NCBI GenBank assembly: GCA_021029095.1
Contig: JAJOHG010000013.1
Span: 496,001-560,000, forward strand
Length of the DNA: 64,000 bases
Origin: Phellopilus nigrolimitatus
Taxonomy: Eukaryota; Basidiomycota; Agaricomycetes; Hymenochaetales; Hymenochaetaceae
Reading direction: 5' to 3'
Made by a program: the position numbers and the translations under genes. Shown in pieces: positions 10,395 through 20,567 of this stretch. The notes beneath the pieces were generated by a model. It saw only the letters and a list, made by a program, of their open reading frames with translations, did not search any database and was not told where the DNA came from. How positions within the stretch are numbered: position 1 is the first letter of the stretch; every line of letters starts with the position of its first letter.

Positions 10395-10797
10395 TCATAA
10401 TTCAATCCGGCCACTCGCCCATGCCTCATCCTTGAGACTTTTCACCAATGAGTCTGAACCGGAGAAATAGTACTGCGCGCGCTGCAACGCAGCCATGATG
10501 GTGTGCGGGAAGTAGCGCACCAAGCCGACAGTGAGAACCATGGTCATGATGCCGACCACGATGACTTCCAGCGCAAAATCAGTCCGTCAATATAGCTGTA
10601 AAAATTTAAGTGCAGTGAGGACGATCCTCACAGATGAGGATGATTTCCCAAGGCTCCATCAAGGAAAGCGCAAAGGTGGTCTCCGTCCAAATCCAGATGC
10701 GCCAGATAAACCCAGAAACGAGGCCGCTGGGCTGCTTGTACTTTTTCTTCCTGTCGGATTCCTGCCAATGGTCCACAGAAGACTGCGTGTGCGGCAT
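10395..10797 (-). CDS. Small subunit of serine palmitoyltransferase (ssSPT/Tsc3-like)
   Basis: Activator subunit of the ER enzyme that starts sphingolipid synthesis by condensing serine with palmitoyl-CoA. Two exons, 10632-10797 and 10395-10564, give 111 residues. The core aligns with animal SPTSSA: an aromatic stretch (FIWRIWIWTETTFALS), the MEPWE motif, one long hydrophobic helix (ILIFIVVGIMTMVLTVGLV), then FPHTIMAAL. The distance from EPWE to HTIM equals that from EPWE to QHIM in human SPTSSA. The N-terminus is lysine-rich and cytosolic in style; a 30-residue polar tail follows. The splice was chosen because it keeps this spacing exactly; the acceptor is GGAAG. Confidence 0.8.
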
Positions 10798-11713
10798 TAT
10801 GATACGCGGCAAGTTTGGACAGGTTATATGGGCAAGGCCGCGGACTGGGGACAGAGTTGGGGCCTCTTTCAATTTGGAGTCTGGCATGGTGTGGGTCGTG
10901 TATTACATAAGGATATGTTTATGTAAGGTCTTTGAGAGTACATAGATCATAACATAGCACTGTATTTCTTGAACGATTCTCGACCTCTTGCTAAGATTAT
11001 ATAACGAGTCACTGTGCGTTGGCTGCTGGCATCGATTAGCTGGAATAGAGGATAACATCAAAACTCTTGAAATGTCGCGGACGACTGCAGTCTACGCAGT
11101 AATTGCTCGACCTCTGGTAAATGGATCTCGTGCCCTACATGGGCTGTGAATTTTTGCAAAGAGATCTCTCAGAAAATATATGCTCAGGGGCACATCGCCT
11201 TTCTCCCAGCGAGCCTTTGGCCAAATACGGCAGTGACATAACGTGGTTCTCAAATCATTAATGCCTGGAATTTAGAGCAATCTCAGCCATTTCTCGGAAC
11301 GTTTTCCAGCCTATATTCTCAATTCTTTGTCTGAGATACTGATCCCCACGGATAGGCCACCAGCATCTTGCGTACGTGCTCAAATTAGCATGTTATATTG
11401 TGCAAAGTTAGCGAATCAGGGTGACCATTGTCATATCCTGTACGAACCTTTGCGCTTTGCACACTTTTATGTGGGCAAAGTGGTCCGGCGAATGCGGGCT
11501 ACTTACAGGCTGCAGAACGAAGACATCGGCCATCCTTACAGGGCTGCAGATGAAGGTGTCGAAGCGTGTTCAAATTTCTCCTTCACCGACTACGACAATG
11601 TGTAAGCCGGGCAGTCGACGAGTGTGCTCCTTTTGCTTTTTCTGAAAATATTTTCTGAATTGCTGCTACTAAAAATTTGACCCTCAAGATGCAAACCTAT
11701 ACTGCAATGACTA
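10798..11713. other. Intergenic, no gene seen
   Basis: Spacer between divergently transcribed genes. Only short unsupported open frames. Confidence 0.4.
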
Positions 11714-12744
11714 ATGCAGTTCATTCCTGTAACTTATAAGGGCCCTCCCAGTCAACAAGACTGGACACCTAACGATCGACAACTCGATTTTGTTTTACAC
11801 TCTTTTATCCTGGCCTCCCAGCAGCAGTACGATATTTCTTGGAGCAGACGTGTAAGTATCCCATATTTTCTTCTATGTATACGCTTGTTCTCATACTTAC
11901 TAACTGACTCTGTTAGATACTAAACATACTACCTTATGACATAAGTGACAATCGCGCATCCATCCTTGATGAACGAGATGCGAAGCTCACACAAGACATC
12001 AAGGAGATCAAAGCGCTTCTCGCCGGTGCGCAACGCCTCTTGCAGCGCTTCGATGAGTCGGGAACAGGGTTACTCAACTGGTTTCCCGGAGTGCTTAGAC
12101 ATCTCTTGCAGACACGCGTCGTCGGGCCCTCGCCTACCATTCCCATCCCGTTAAGCTCCAGTACTTCAGGTTCGCGTCAAGATACAAATCACACCCCGCA
12201 GTTCGAGCAGGATGTCGTCCTGAACGTGCTTGTCATGCTGGAGATTCTAGACTGGACGGCAGAGGCGCTGAACGATGCGAGCATGCGTGCAGGCCGTCGT
12301 GGCAGGAATCCAATGTCTGAGGCCGCGCGCAAGCGAATCGTCCAGGGTGAGCTGATCAGGATTTCGGTGTCGTCCGAGGACCTGCGTGACATCTTGGAGC
12401 AAGAGCTGGCAGACCTGAGCACGTACCGCGAGCAGCTCAGTCGTTCAGACGACGGGACGCTAAGCACATCTGATTCTTGGGACTCTGATGAAGACGCAAT
12501 CAGCACCTACGCACACCCACTTCTCGACCGCAGCATACCCTCCACCGAAGCCCGACCTCTGCGCGACTTCGATCCGTTTCTCACATACAGGACTCTCGTG
12601 CCTTCGGTTCTCCACCATTCCCGACAGCGAGCACACTCATTTCCTCTCGCTCTCGGTCTGCTGGCCCGCTGTGTCATCAAAGGTACTATTACTCGAAGCA
12701 GCCTGCCCAAGCGCGCAAGAAGTCTGGATGCTCGTAACGTCTAA
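11714..12744 (+). CDS. Hypothetical fungal protein
   Basis: Two exons, 11714-11851 and 11917-12744, joined at a canonical GTAAGT...TTAG intron in phase 0, give about 321 residues. The protein is soluble: no signal peptide and no membrane helix. It has a charged, probably helical middle (ILDERDAKLTQDIKEIKALL, LLQRFDESG, then VVLNVLVMLEILDWTAEAL) and a serine/acid-rich stretch (SDSWDSDEDA). No catalytic motif was recognised. A second intron near 12685 is possible, which would change the C-terminus. The family is unknown to me; it may be restricted to basidiomycetes. Confidence 0.6.
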
Positions 12745-12938
12745 TAGCATTCATACTGAACTAGCAGACTATTTGACTGCCTCCACTGACACTCAAAAAG
12801 GGTTTGTTTGTCTTGTCGCGCTGCACCAACTAACCTGTACACTCCTTCGGACTTTGCATTGAACTCGCCAATCAATAAACAGACATTTCATGTGTTTATT
12901 TTGTTCTCTAAGAACTAGAGTCTGGGACATCCTCCAGA

Positions 12939-15225
12939 CTACTTCTGTACGGCTTGCCAATCTTTCAACCACTCCTTCACGAAGAAGATTTCCTCTTTGT
13001 GGATATTTAGAATCTCGAAGGGTTCATCATCCATGTTTTGCAGTCCGTTCTCGTCGTAGTGATGCACGCCATCTAATGCACATATTTGCGGGAGAACATT
13101 TGTTAGGGCGACTTGGGCGAGGATAACGACTAAATTAACCTACCAGGAATGAGCTTAAAAGGCTGCAAAATTGTGTCCCTTCTCGTCGGTGCATATTCAC
13201 TGTGTGGCGTAGCAGGTCGCCACGGATCGACTAAAAGAAGGGAGTTATATACGAAGACACAAAACATGTAGAGATGTTAGTTCGTACCTTCACCGTCAAT
13301 GATAGCAAGCCTGTCCGCGGCAATTGCGAAGTCACCTAGAACATTGACGGCTGTGATGTTCGGCAGAGACGGTACGGAGACGTGCTCGCCCGGTGGGAAA
13401 GCCTGGGCACGAACGTTTGAGCAGTTAGTGCAAAGTACAGTGTATATAGAAAGCGTCTTGATAACGTAAAGTCGATAAACATACCTGACGGCAGATACGT
13501 GAGTTTGATTCCAGTGTGTTAAGGCGCGATACGATGCGTGGCTGATCCTGGTCCGGTGGAGCAGTCTGTCAAGCAGATTTAGTTAGATGTCCCAGCTTGG
13601 TGCAACAAAATGAAAATTAGGCCACGCACAATGAAGTATCCCCATTCGGTGCAAACTTGGAATGTCCAAGCTCGCCATGTCTCGGACAGGGATGTATTCT
13701 GGAACTTCGTATCGTTGTATGATCCGAAGCACTATAATAAAGTGCCAGTGAATATCAGTACAGCATAGGCAGCCTGGCTGACGCACCTCTTCAACAGTAC
13801 TCGCTTCGTCACATTTCGAGACATAATTCTAATCCAATATCATCTCTTGGACGCACTCATCCAAATATTATTGTTACGTACCTTTTTCAAGTACTTTGCA
13901 TAGTTATAGACGGTTACCGGAAGTTCCAGTTGTCCCGGGAGCACAATTATCTCATTAGCTCCTTTATGGCCGAATGGTTGAGCTAAGGCAGCGCAGAACT
14001 TGTCGAATTCTGAGCTCCCAACCTCGGGATTCCAGTTCTTTGCTTGCCAAGCTCCAAGCGGGCTCTGAAAAAAAGAAAGTGAGACCACATGTTCTGCTAC
14101 GAAACATTATAATTGTTAGCGTACCGACAAGAGGGAGGCAAAATCATCGTCGTGCTCAAGCCCTGCGAGACCAAATAGAGCTTTCAATGGCTTGCGCAGA
14201 TGGGGCGTATGAAGAAGCACGTAGTCGATGGCTGCAATAGACGTCTCAATGTGTTTCGAGCACTCAGGGTCTGCTGCTTTCCGAATGACCTCCATGTATT
14301 CCCAAAGTTCAATCGCTGCGTGCGTAACCCCACTGGAAGCGATGGCGCCAAATACAAGTTCTGGGTACAGAACTCTGTGAAGGAGGCAAAGTGAGTATTC
14401 TCTGCGAATTCTTTAGAATGCTGATTCACCTCATATGTGCTGATCTGGCTAACGCGATAAAACGAATTCAACAGTTCGTTTGTGCCCAGAGTAGTAACTC
14501 AAATCACCTCCGGCGTAAGAGCCTCCGTAATAGATCCAAGGGGTGCCAGGAGCAGTCAAGTCATCTTCAATGCCATCGAACTTGACCTCGGATATGAAAC
14601 GCGCAGAGTCAGCAGCAGATTGAGCATTGTTCAACCACCTGCAGCCGCTCGGATTGAGGGTCCGTTAAATAAGGTAGTTTTACACGTCAATTACCTTAAC
14701 GAGTCCGTAGAGAAGTTTGCCACTGGAATGGATTCACCGTAATAACGATGTTCAAGAACTACTCCCAAGCCATTTGTAGCCTCGCCCAGAATCTCCAGGA
14801 TTCCCTTATAATTAATGTTAGATACATTTCCGAAAGATACATGTGTGTCTACACACCGTGTCAAGAAAGTGCAGGCGGTCTTCACCGCTTGTCTCACCAC
14901 CATCAAGAACGTAGACAGGACCCCCTTTCTTATAGTGCCGTGCGTTGACCCAGTAACGCTGCTTGAAAGTGCGTGGGTCGTCCGAGAAGTGGTCTAGCGG
15001 CTGCTCAAACCACTTTTCAGGGAATTCCTCGTAGTCATTGTCGTTTCCGAGTACGACCTGAGAGCCTTCTTGAGCCGTGAAATGTGTTGCCTGTGTGGTC
15101 CGACCGCGCGAAAGACGCCACAAGTTGACAGTCTGAGCACCAAAGAATGGGCTAGAGCTGGGCGACGCGATAACAGAAACGCCGAAGACCAAGAAGGCCG
15201 CCACGCACGGTAGAGAGATGTGCAT
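12939..15225 (-). CDS. Secreted serine carboxypeptidase, S28 family
   Basis: Peptidase of the prolyl-carboxypeptidase / dipeptidyl-peptidase II family, probably secreted or vacuolar. The start (ATG 15225) opens a signal peptide, MHISLPCVAAFLVFGVSVIA. Then come WFEQPLDHF, GGPVYVLDGGE, VLEHRYYGES and the nucleophile elbow GGSYAGARSAHM. The likely catalytic Asp lies in IIDGEDPWRP and His in GVHHYDENG near the end. Mapped exons include 14857-15225, 14695-14804, 14508-14638, a 19-nt microexon 14430-14448, 14125-14374, 13882-14064 and 13787-13828, followed by four or so more to TAG at 12939-12941. The frame is kept throughout. The microexon encodes the residues just after the nucleophile (ARSAHM) and cannot be skipped without losing the frame. 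Confidence 0.9.
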
Positions 15226-15256
15226 GATGGTCAGTCCAGAACCACCGCCGCCTTCG

Positions 15257-15300
15257 CAAGTCGTGGTCGTGGTCGTGGTCGTGGGTCAAGTCAAGTCAAG
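15257..15300. repeat. Short tandem repeats
   Basis: Four to five copies of GTCGTG followed by three of TCAAG, just upstream of the S28 peptidase start. These are simple-sequence repeats in a promoter region; no function is visible. Confidence 0.7.
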
Positions 15301-15674
15301 ATTCACGCGTCGGCAACGCGTCGATCCATCCTCGAGCTCGGCCCGTCCGGAATCACTTTGTATTTATAATGAGCAACTGCTCAGTCTCAAACACAAAATC
15401 AAAAAATGAAGGAATATCCTGGCACCAATCTAGCATGCCTGTGCTCAAGCTACGCATTTTGCTCCAGCGCAGTGATCGGGACTGCCTCCCCGCGGCTTCC
15501 ACATGGCCGCCCATCATCGCCTCTCTTGATCCCAGGACCGCGCACGGACTTTTAGGCTCACATTACCTCGCTTGAACCTTGCACGCTCCATCTCTGCCCG
15601 TGAGAGACTTCGTGGTTGGCATTATCATCCAACCTACCCCTTCCTGATCCTTATTCCTTTGCATTCTGCTTGTC

Positions 15675-16955
15675 ATGGCTCGGGACAGACTGGCAGCGAT
15701 GAGGGTACGCGCTTACTTCCAGTCATTGATGGCCCAATGAACTTATGGAATCTGTCAATGTGTAGGGGGCGCAGCAAGGTGCAAATCCGTACGGAAAGTG
15801 CGTTGAGACCCACTTCTGTGTTGCAAGGATCGAATGTTGAACGTGCTCATATGTGTCTTTGCCGACCTCAGTGTACCACAATACGAGCTTTCGCAAATCT
15901 CGAGCGGCAGTCAGTTTAGCGAAGAACACAGCGGCATGCTTGATGACGCGTTCTACAACGAGGTGCGTAGATAAAGTGAACGCGGAAGTCTATAAAATTG
16001 ATTCTACCCCCATAGATTGGAGAAATCCAAGACGAAATCCGCAAATTCAATGCAAACATCGACCAAATCTCGCGCCTTCACTCTCAGATGCTCGACGCCG
16101 TCGATGTGAACAACAGCAGAAGTAGCGGGCAGTTGGAGCGCATGGTGGAAGAGACGCGGTCATTGAGCGCAGGGATGAAGAAACGCATCCAGGTACTGCA
16201 GAGTCAGCCAGTCGATGCAAGGACAGGGAACATGCGAAGGCCGCAGATCGAGCTTGTCAGGTCAAAATTTATGGATGCCATCCAAAAGTATCAGTTCGAG
16301 GAGAAGTCATTTCGGGACAAGCACAAAGACCGTCTGGCAAGGCAATATAAAATCGGTGCGACATTTTTTATTACTTGCTTTTTTCTGATTCTTATCAAGT
16401 CTTGTCAGCGAACCCGAATGCATCACCGGAAGAAGTCAATGAGATCGTCAACAGCGACCAGAACGTGCAGGTCTTTGCTCAGGCCACTATGGGAAACCGA
16501 CACGCTGAATCCCAAAGCGCATACCGCGAAGTACAGCAACGTCATGAAGAGATCAAGCGCATCGAAAAAACATTGGTCGACCTGGCTCAGCTGTTCACTG
16601 ATGTTAGTCATTGCTTCACGTTATCCTACCACCTTGATCTAATGAAGCACACTCAGATGAGCGTCCTCGTCGAGCAACAGGGTGATATCGTCAATGTTAT
16701 AGAAGATAATACTGAGAAAGCCGGAGCAAATATCGAAGCCGGGTATGTGCATTCGTCCGCCCTCCCGCGCTGAAAACGCTCACATACGAACTCGCTTTTA
16801 GACAAGGGTTTACGGCTAGAGCCGTTATTTCTGCTCGAGGCTATCGCAACAAACGCTGGATATGCCTCGCGCTTACTCTCATCATCCTCATAATCCTCGG
16901 CGCGGTGATTGGATGCGAAGTGAGCGGCAAATGTACCGCCAACAACACCAAGTAA
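15675..16955 (+). CDS. SSO1: Plasma-membrane syntaxin (t-SNARE, Sso1/2-like)
   Basis: Qa-SNARE for exocytosis, paired with Sec9- and Snc-type partners and controlled by Sec1. Seven exons (15675-15704, 15766-15797, 15872-15962, 16016-16355, 16409-16602, 16657-16742, 16802-16955) give 308 residues in frame. The Habc region begins around DDAFYNEIGEIQDEI. The SNARE helix contains the zero-layer glutamine in LVEQQGDIVNVIEDNTEKA. A single C-terminal membrane anchor follows (WICLALTLIILIILGAVIG), then a short tail. The acceptor of the small second exon is the least certain point. Confidence 0.9.
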
Positions 16956-17292
16956 TTTTCGATTTATTTTGGCGATGAACTTGGGCGGTGCGGTCATCGG
17001 CCGAGATATCGATATCTGGTATTTTTGCTTGATTCTCTACGAGTTTATGAATGGACTGGGGACAGCCCTGTGACGATCGTTATGATTTTTTTGGATACAG
17101 ATTGATACTTGCTTGTAATATTCCTTTGCTATACAGTGCGTAGTGTATACATGTACCTGAGTCCAAACCACTACAAGTAGTTCTAAGTTCGGTGCTGATA
17201 TAAACAACGTCATGATCTGCATTTCCACACCGACTCTTGAACTTGCACGACCATCATCCACTTTATCAATACTGCGAGAATCAATAACCAGA

Positions 17293-18889
17293 ATGTGGAG
17301 AGGCGTCCCGAGTGACGATGAGCCTCAAATGCTTGAATCGCTCGATTTGCCAGGAATAACTAAATTCATGAAGAGCAAATCATGCAAAAATGTTTTTATG
17401 ATGGTAAGAAATCCGGACCGGCTCTTATGTAATACTTGTTTATACACTTTAAAAATACAGGCAGGAGCAGGTACATAGTACAATGATTTATTTATCTTCT
17501 ACTGAACAGCTCACTCTCACTCCAGGAATTAGCACCTCAGCAGGAATTCCTGACTTTCGATCACCAGATACCGGTAAACTTGTCTTCTAGACTACGATTC
17601 TTGCGACTGACTTAGGACGCCTATAGGTCTATATGTATGGTTTCAGAACAAGCAGTATTAAATCGCATTCTGAAACAAGTTTGTTTACCAGGCAAACCTT
17701 GCTAGACTCAGATTACCCTATCCCGAAGCTGTATTCGACATTTCCTTCTTCAGAAGAAACCCAAAGCCTTGTAAGCATGCTCCTGAAGCCGTCAAACCTC
17801 AGCTAATTGGCGATTAAAAACATACTTCCCGTTGCTCTTTCTTCGATCCAGTCTATGTGCTGGCGAATGAGCTCGCTCCTGGCAAGTTTCGACCAACCCT
17901 CACACACTCGTTCATCCGCCTTCTCGCGGAGAAAGGCCTTCTCCACACCTGCTTTACGCAGAATATTGACACACTCGAGCGCGCCGCCGGAGTTCCACCC
18001 AATAAAATCATTGAGGCGCACGGCAGCTTCGCGGACCAGCATTGCATCAAGTGCGGAGCACAGTATCCGCATGAGAAAATCAAAGCGAATATAGAAGCAC
18101 AGGACATCCCTGTGTGCGAGAGGCCAAAGTGCGGGGGGTACGTTAAACCTGACATCGTGTTCTTTGGCGAGTCTGTAAGTCTTCTGTAAATTTGAAAATA
18201 AAGACACGGCGCGTGACTGGTTTTACTCGAATTTGAAAGCTTCCAGACGAGTTTTCGGCCGGCGTGCGCCACCTTCGGAACGCCGATTTACTCATTGTGA
18301 TGGGCACATCGCTCACCGTGCACCCTTTTGCGTCGCTGACGGAACTCGTCCCGAATAAATGTCCACGGTTGCTCTTGAACCTCGATCATGTAGGTGGCTG
18401 GGGCTCGCGCGTGAACGACGTTGCGTGTCTGATGTCCTGTGACAGCGCTGTGAGGGAACTGTGTAAACTTCTCGAGTGGGAGGTGGAACTGGAAAGGCTG
18501 TGGGCGGAGACGAATCCAAACCCGAGTCTAGTGCCGAAGAAAGCTGGAAAGAAAGGGGAAGAAAGGGAGAGGTACATCCGAAGGGAAGTCTGGCGAGGAT
18601 TCTGGAAAGGAAGCCTAGCAAAGGGGCGCTCGACGATGTTATGGACAAGTTGGCGAAGATGGTTGGCGAGGCGAAATTAGAGGATACCACACCTCGTGTT
18701 CCGGAAAAGAGCGAAGGACAGGAGGCTGGAACGGTCGCGGTCCAGAAGGACTTGTCGGGTACGACAGAGTCCAATATCGATAACTTGCGAAGTTCGACGG
18801 TAAAGGACAAGGAGCCACACGAATCTACACCGGAATCCGAGGAGAAAGAAACCAACAGGCCGACATTCACGGAGATAGGAAAACCATGA
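17293..18889 (+). CDS. HST2: Hst2/SIRT2-type NAD-dependent protein deacetylase (sirtuin)
   Basis: Class I sirtuin that removes acetyl groups from lysines using NAD. Eight exons join in frame to 393 residues: 17293-17403, 17461-17470, 17526-17573, 17627-17634, 17692-17770, 17852-18174, 18240-18571 and 18619-18889. Motifs are AGAGISTSAGIPDFRS, TQNIDTLERAAGV, the catalytic His in EAHGSF, two zinc cysteine pairs (CIKC and CERPKC), KPDIVFFGES and MGTSLTVHPF. Two exons are only 10 and 8 nt long and carry part of the NAD-binding AGAG/GLY loop. The last intron (47 nt) switches to a long acidic tail. Without it the frame would end at 18680 instead. Confidence 0.88.
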
Positions 18890-18970
18890 AATGCTCGAAT
18901 CACAAATGAATTTTTCGAGATGTATGTCTCCCTACAGTCTAATATGTATATCCGTTTGGATCCATCTGGG

Positions 18971-20162
18971 TCAAATGCCATCGAATACCTTACGTATAAA
19001 AACAAAAGCCTCGTCAAATAGGGCTTTGTGCTTCTTGTCGGCACCCTGCGCATAATCGAAAGAGTGCTCCTCGCCATCTACGACTCGCAAAATAGCTTTT
19101 ACTCCTGCACCATCAAGTATATTTTTCATATTGTACGATTCTTGCACGTGTACCGCTGAATCCTCTTTCCCGTGCAGTAGGAATGTCGGCGGAAAGGTCG
19201 AATCGACTAGGAACTGCGGAAACAGTCGGATATGTTTCTCCGGAATGGTTAAACGGGCCACAGCAACAATGGTGTCCGGATCTTTATTTTCTGACACGAG
19301 GATGGCACGTAGTTGCATGCTGAGGCTAGACGCATGCTCGCCAGTGAAGTAGTCGAGGAAGATACCGAGCTGGAGGTAGAGTCTGCAGAGCTGCATACGC
19401 AGATTTTTGGGCCAGCCTGGCTTGTCTTTGTCATCTAGCGAGTGATAAGCAAGCGGCGAGTCTGACGTCGGGAGCAGGTCAGGCGGAAAAGGGTGGAGGA
19501 AGTCCTTGAAGTCCACAGGGTCGAGCATTTCACGTCCGATGAAGAAGGGTTTGGTTTTCACTGCCAAGTATTGTGGCGTCTGGACACATACAAGATTCGT
19601 TATAGTTTTGGATACAGTATATGTGGAAGTCCAAGATTTACCAAGAAGTCTCCACCCATTCCATACAACGACAGCACGCCTTTAGGTTTAGGGTAAGCAT
19701 GCAAAGCAGCAAGATAAGCGCATAATCCCCCCGCGCTCGAGCCTGACACGAAAACAGACGACGCGTCAATCTGGTAATCTGTTTTCTTAGAGTTGATGAG
19801 CAGCCTGTTGACGTCCTTGTCCAGAAATCGGAATAAGTCTTGTATGTCATCAAGAATGTCGTGCGCAGTTGAAGGCGGTATGAGTCTGTAGTCCGCAGAC
19901 ATGAACGCATAGCCCGCCTTCAAAGAAGAATCTTTCAGAACATGAGCTGTAAGCCGAAAGTATGATCGTTGCAGCACAGTTACGCACCATGTATCCATCG
20001 AGGGAAGTAGCTTTTGCGGCTTCCAACTGTCAGCCCTCCCCCATGAAAATACAAGATTGTGTGCAAAGGCTTTGCTGCCGGTGTATTGGATGGCAGAAAG
20101 ATGTCGACATGGCTGGTCTGTCCGTCGACGTCTTTGTATGGGAAGGTCAGCTCGAGCGCCAT
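18971..20162 (-). CDS. Alpha/beta hydrolase, esterase/lipase of the HSL-like type
   Basis: Three exons (19988-20162, 19642-19946, 18971-19579) give 362 residues. The oxyanion motif HGGG lies in YFHGGGLTVGS, the nucleophile elbow is GSSAGG, and the acid/base residues are probably the Asp in HGKEDSAV and His in DGEEHSFDYA. These mark an HSL-like esterase or related fungal hydrolase. There is no signal peptide, so it is likely cytosolic. The substrate cannot be told. It faces RAD4 across a divergent promoter of about 400 bp and converges on the sirtuin with only about 80 bp between stop codons. Confidence 0.85.
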
Positions 20163-20567
20163 AACTCCCTTTCGTTAGTGAGATTTCCTTGTGGACTTGT
20201 AATTCATAGACACGTCGCAGTTGTTATACGTATCGGCTGAATGGCTGCGTCCATGGAGAAACTAGCAGTGGCACATCCCCGACAAGTCTGAGCAGCGAAC
20301 TAGCAATGGTCGGATGCTATGTAGTAAGAAGCCTGCGTCGATCCGACGCGCTTTGGTTGACCGTGACTCGTCGGAACCGATACTTACTAACGGCATGTTT
20401 CGTTTGCTCCGTCTGCGACGACGACGACAAACGACAACGACAAACCTATGCAACGACGAGATTTTCAGAACCGCGCTTACTTGCTCTAGTTATAAATCGA
20501 GACTACTGTGATCAGTTGTGGTATCTGGACGCTAAGGGAGAATTCTGAACCTGACACTACTCTCCGG

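Noticed and set aside
8212..10797. A viperin-plus-nucleotide-kinase defence cluster
   Set aside because: In animals viperin pairs with the kinase CMPK2. The flanking genes here are a sphingolipid subunit and gene relics, with no kinase or nuclease, so no multi-gene defence locus can be claimed.
18313..19077. 254-codon minus-strand open frame
   Set aside because: It lies antisense to the sirtuin C-terminal exons and crosses into the hydrolase end; composition is Ser/Pro-rich as expected from reversing acidic coding, and no family is seen.
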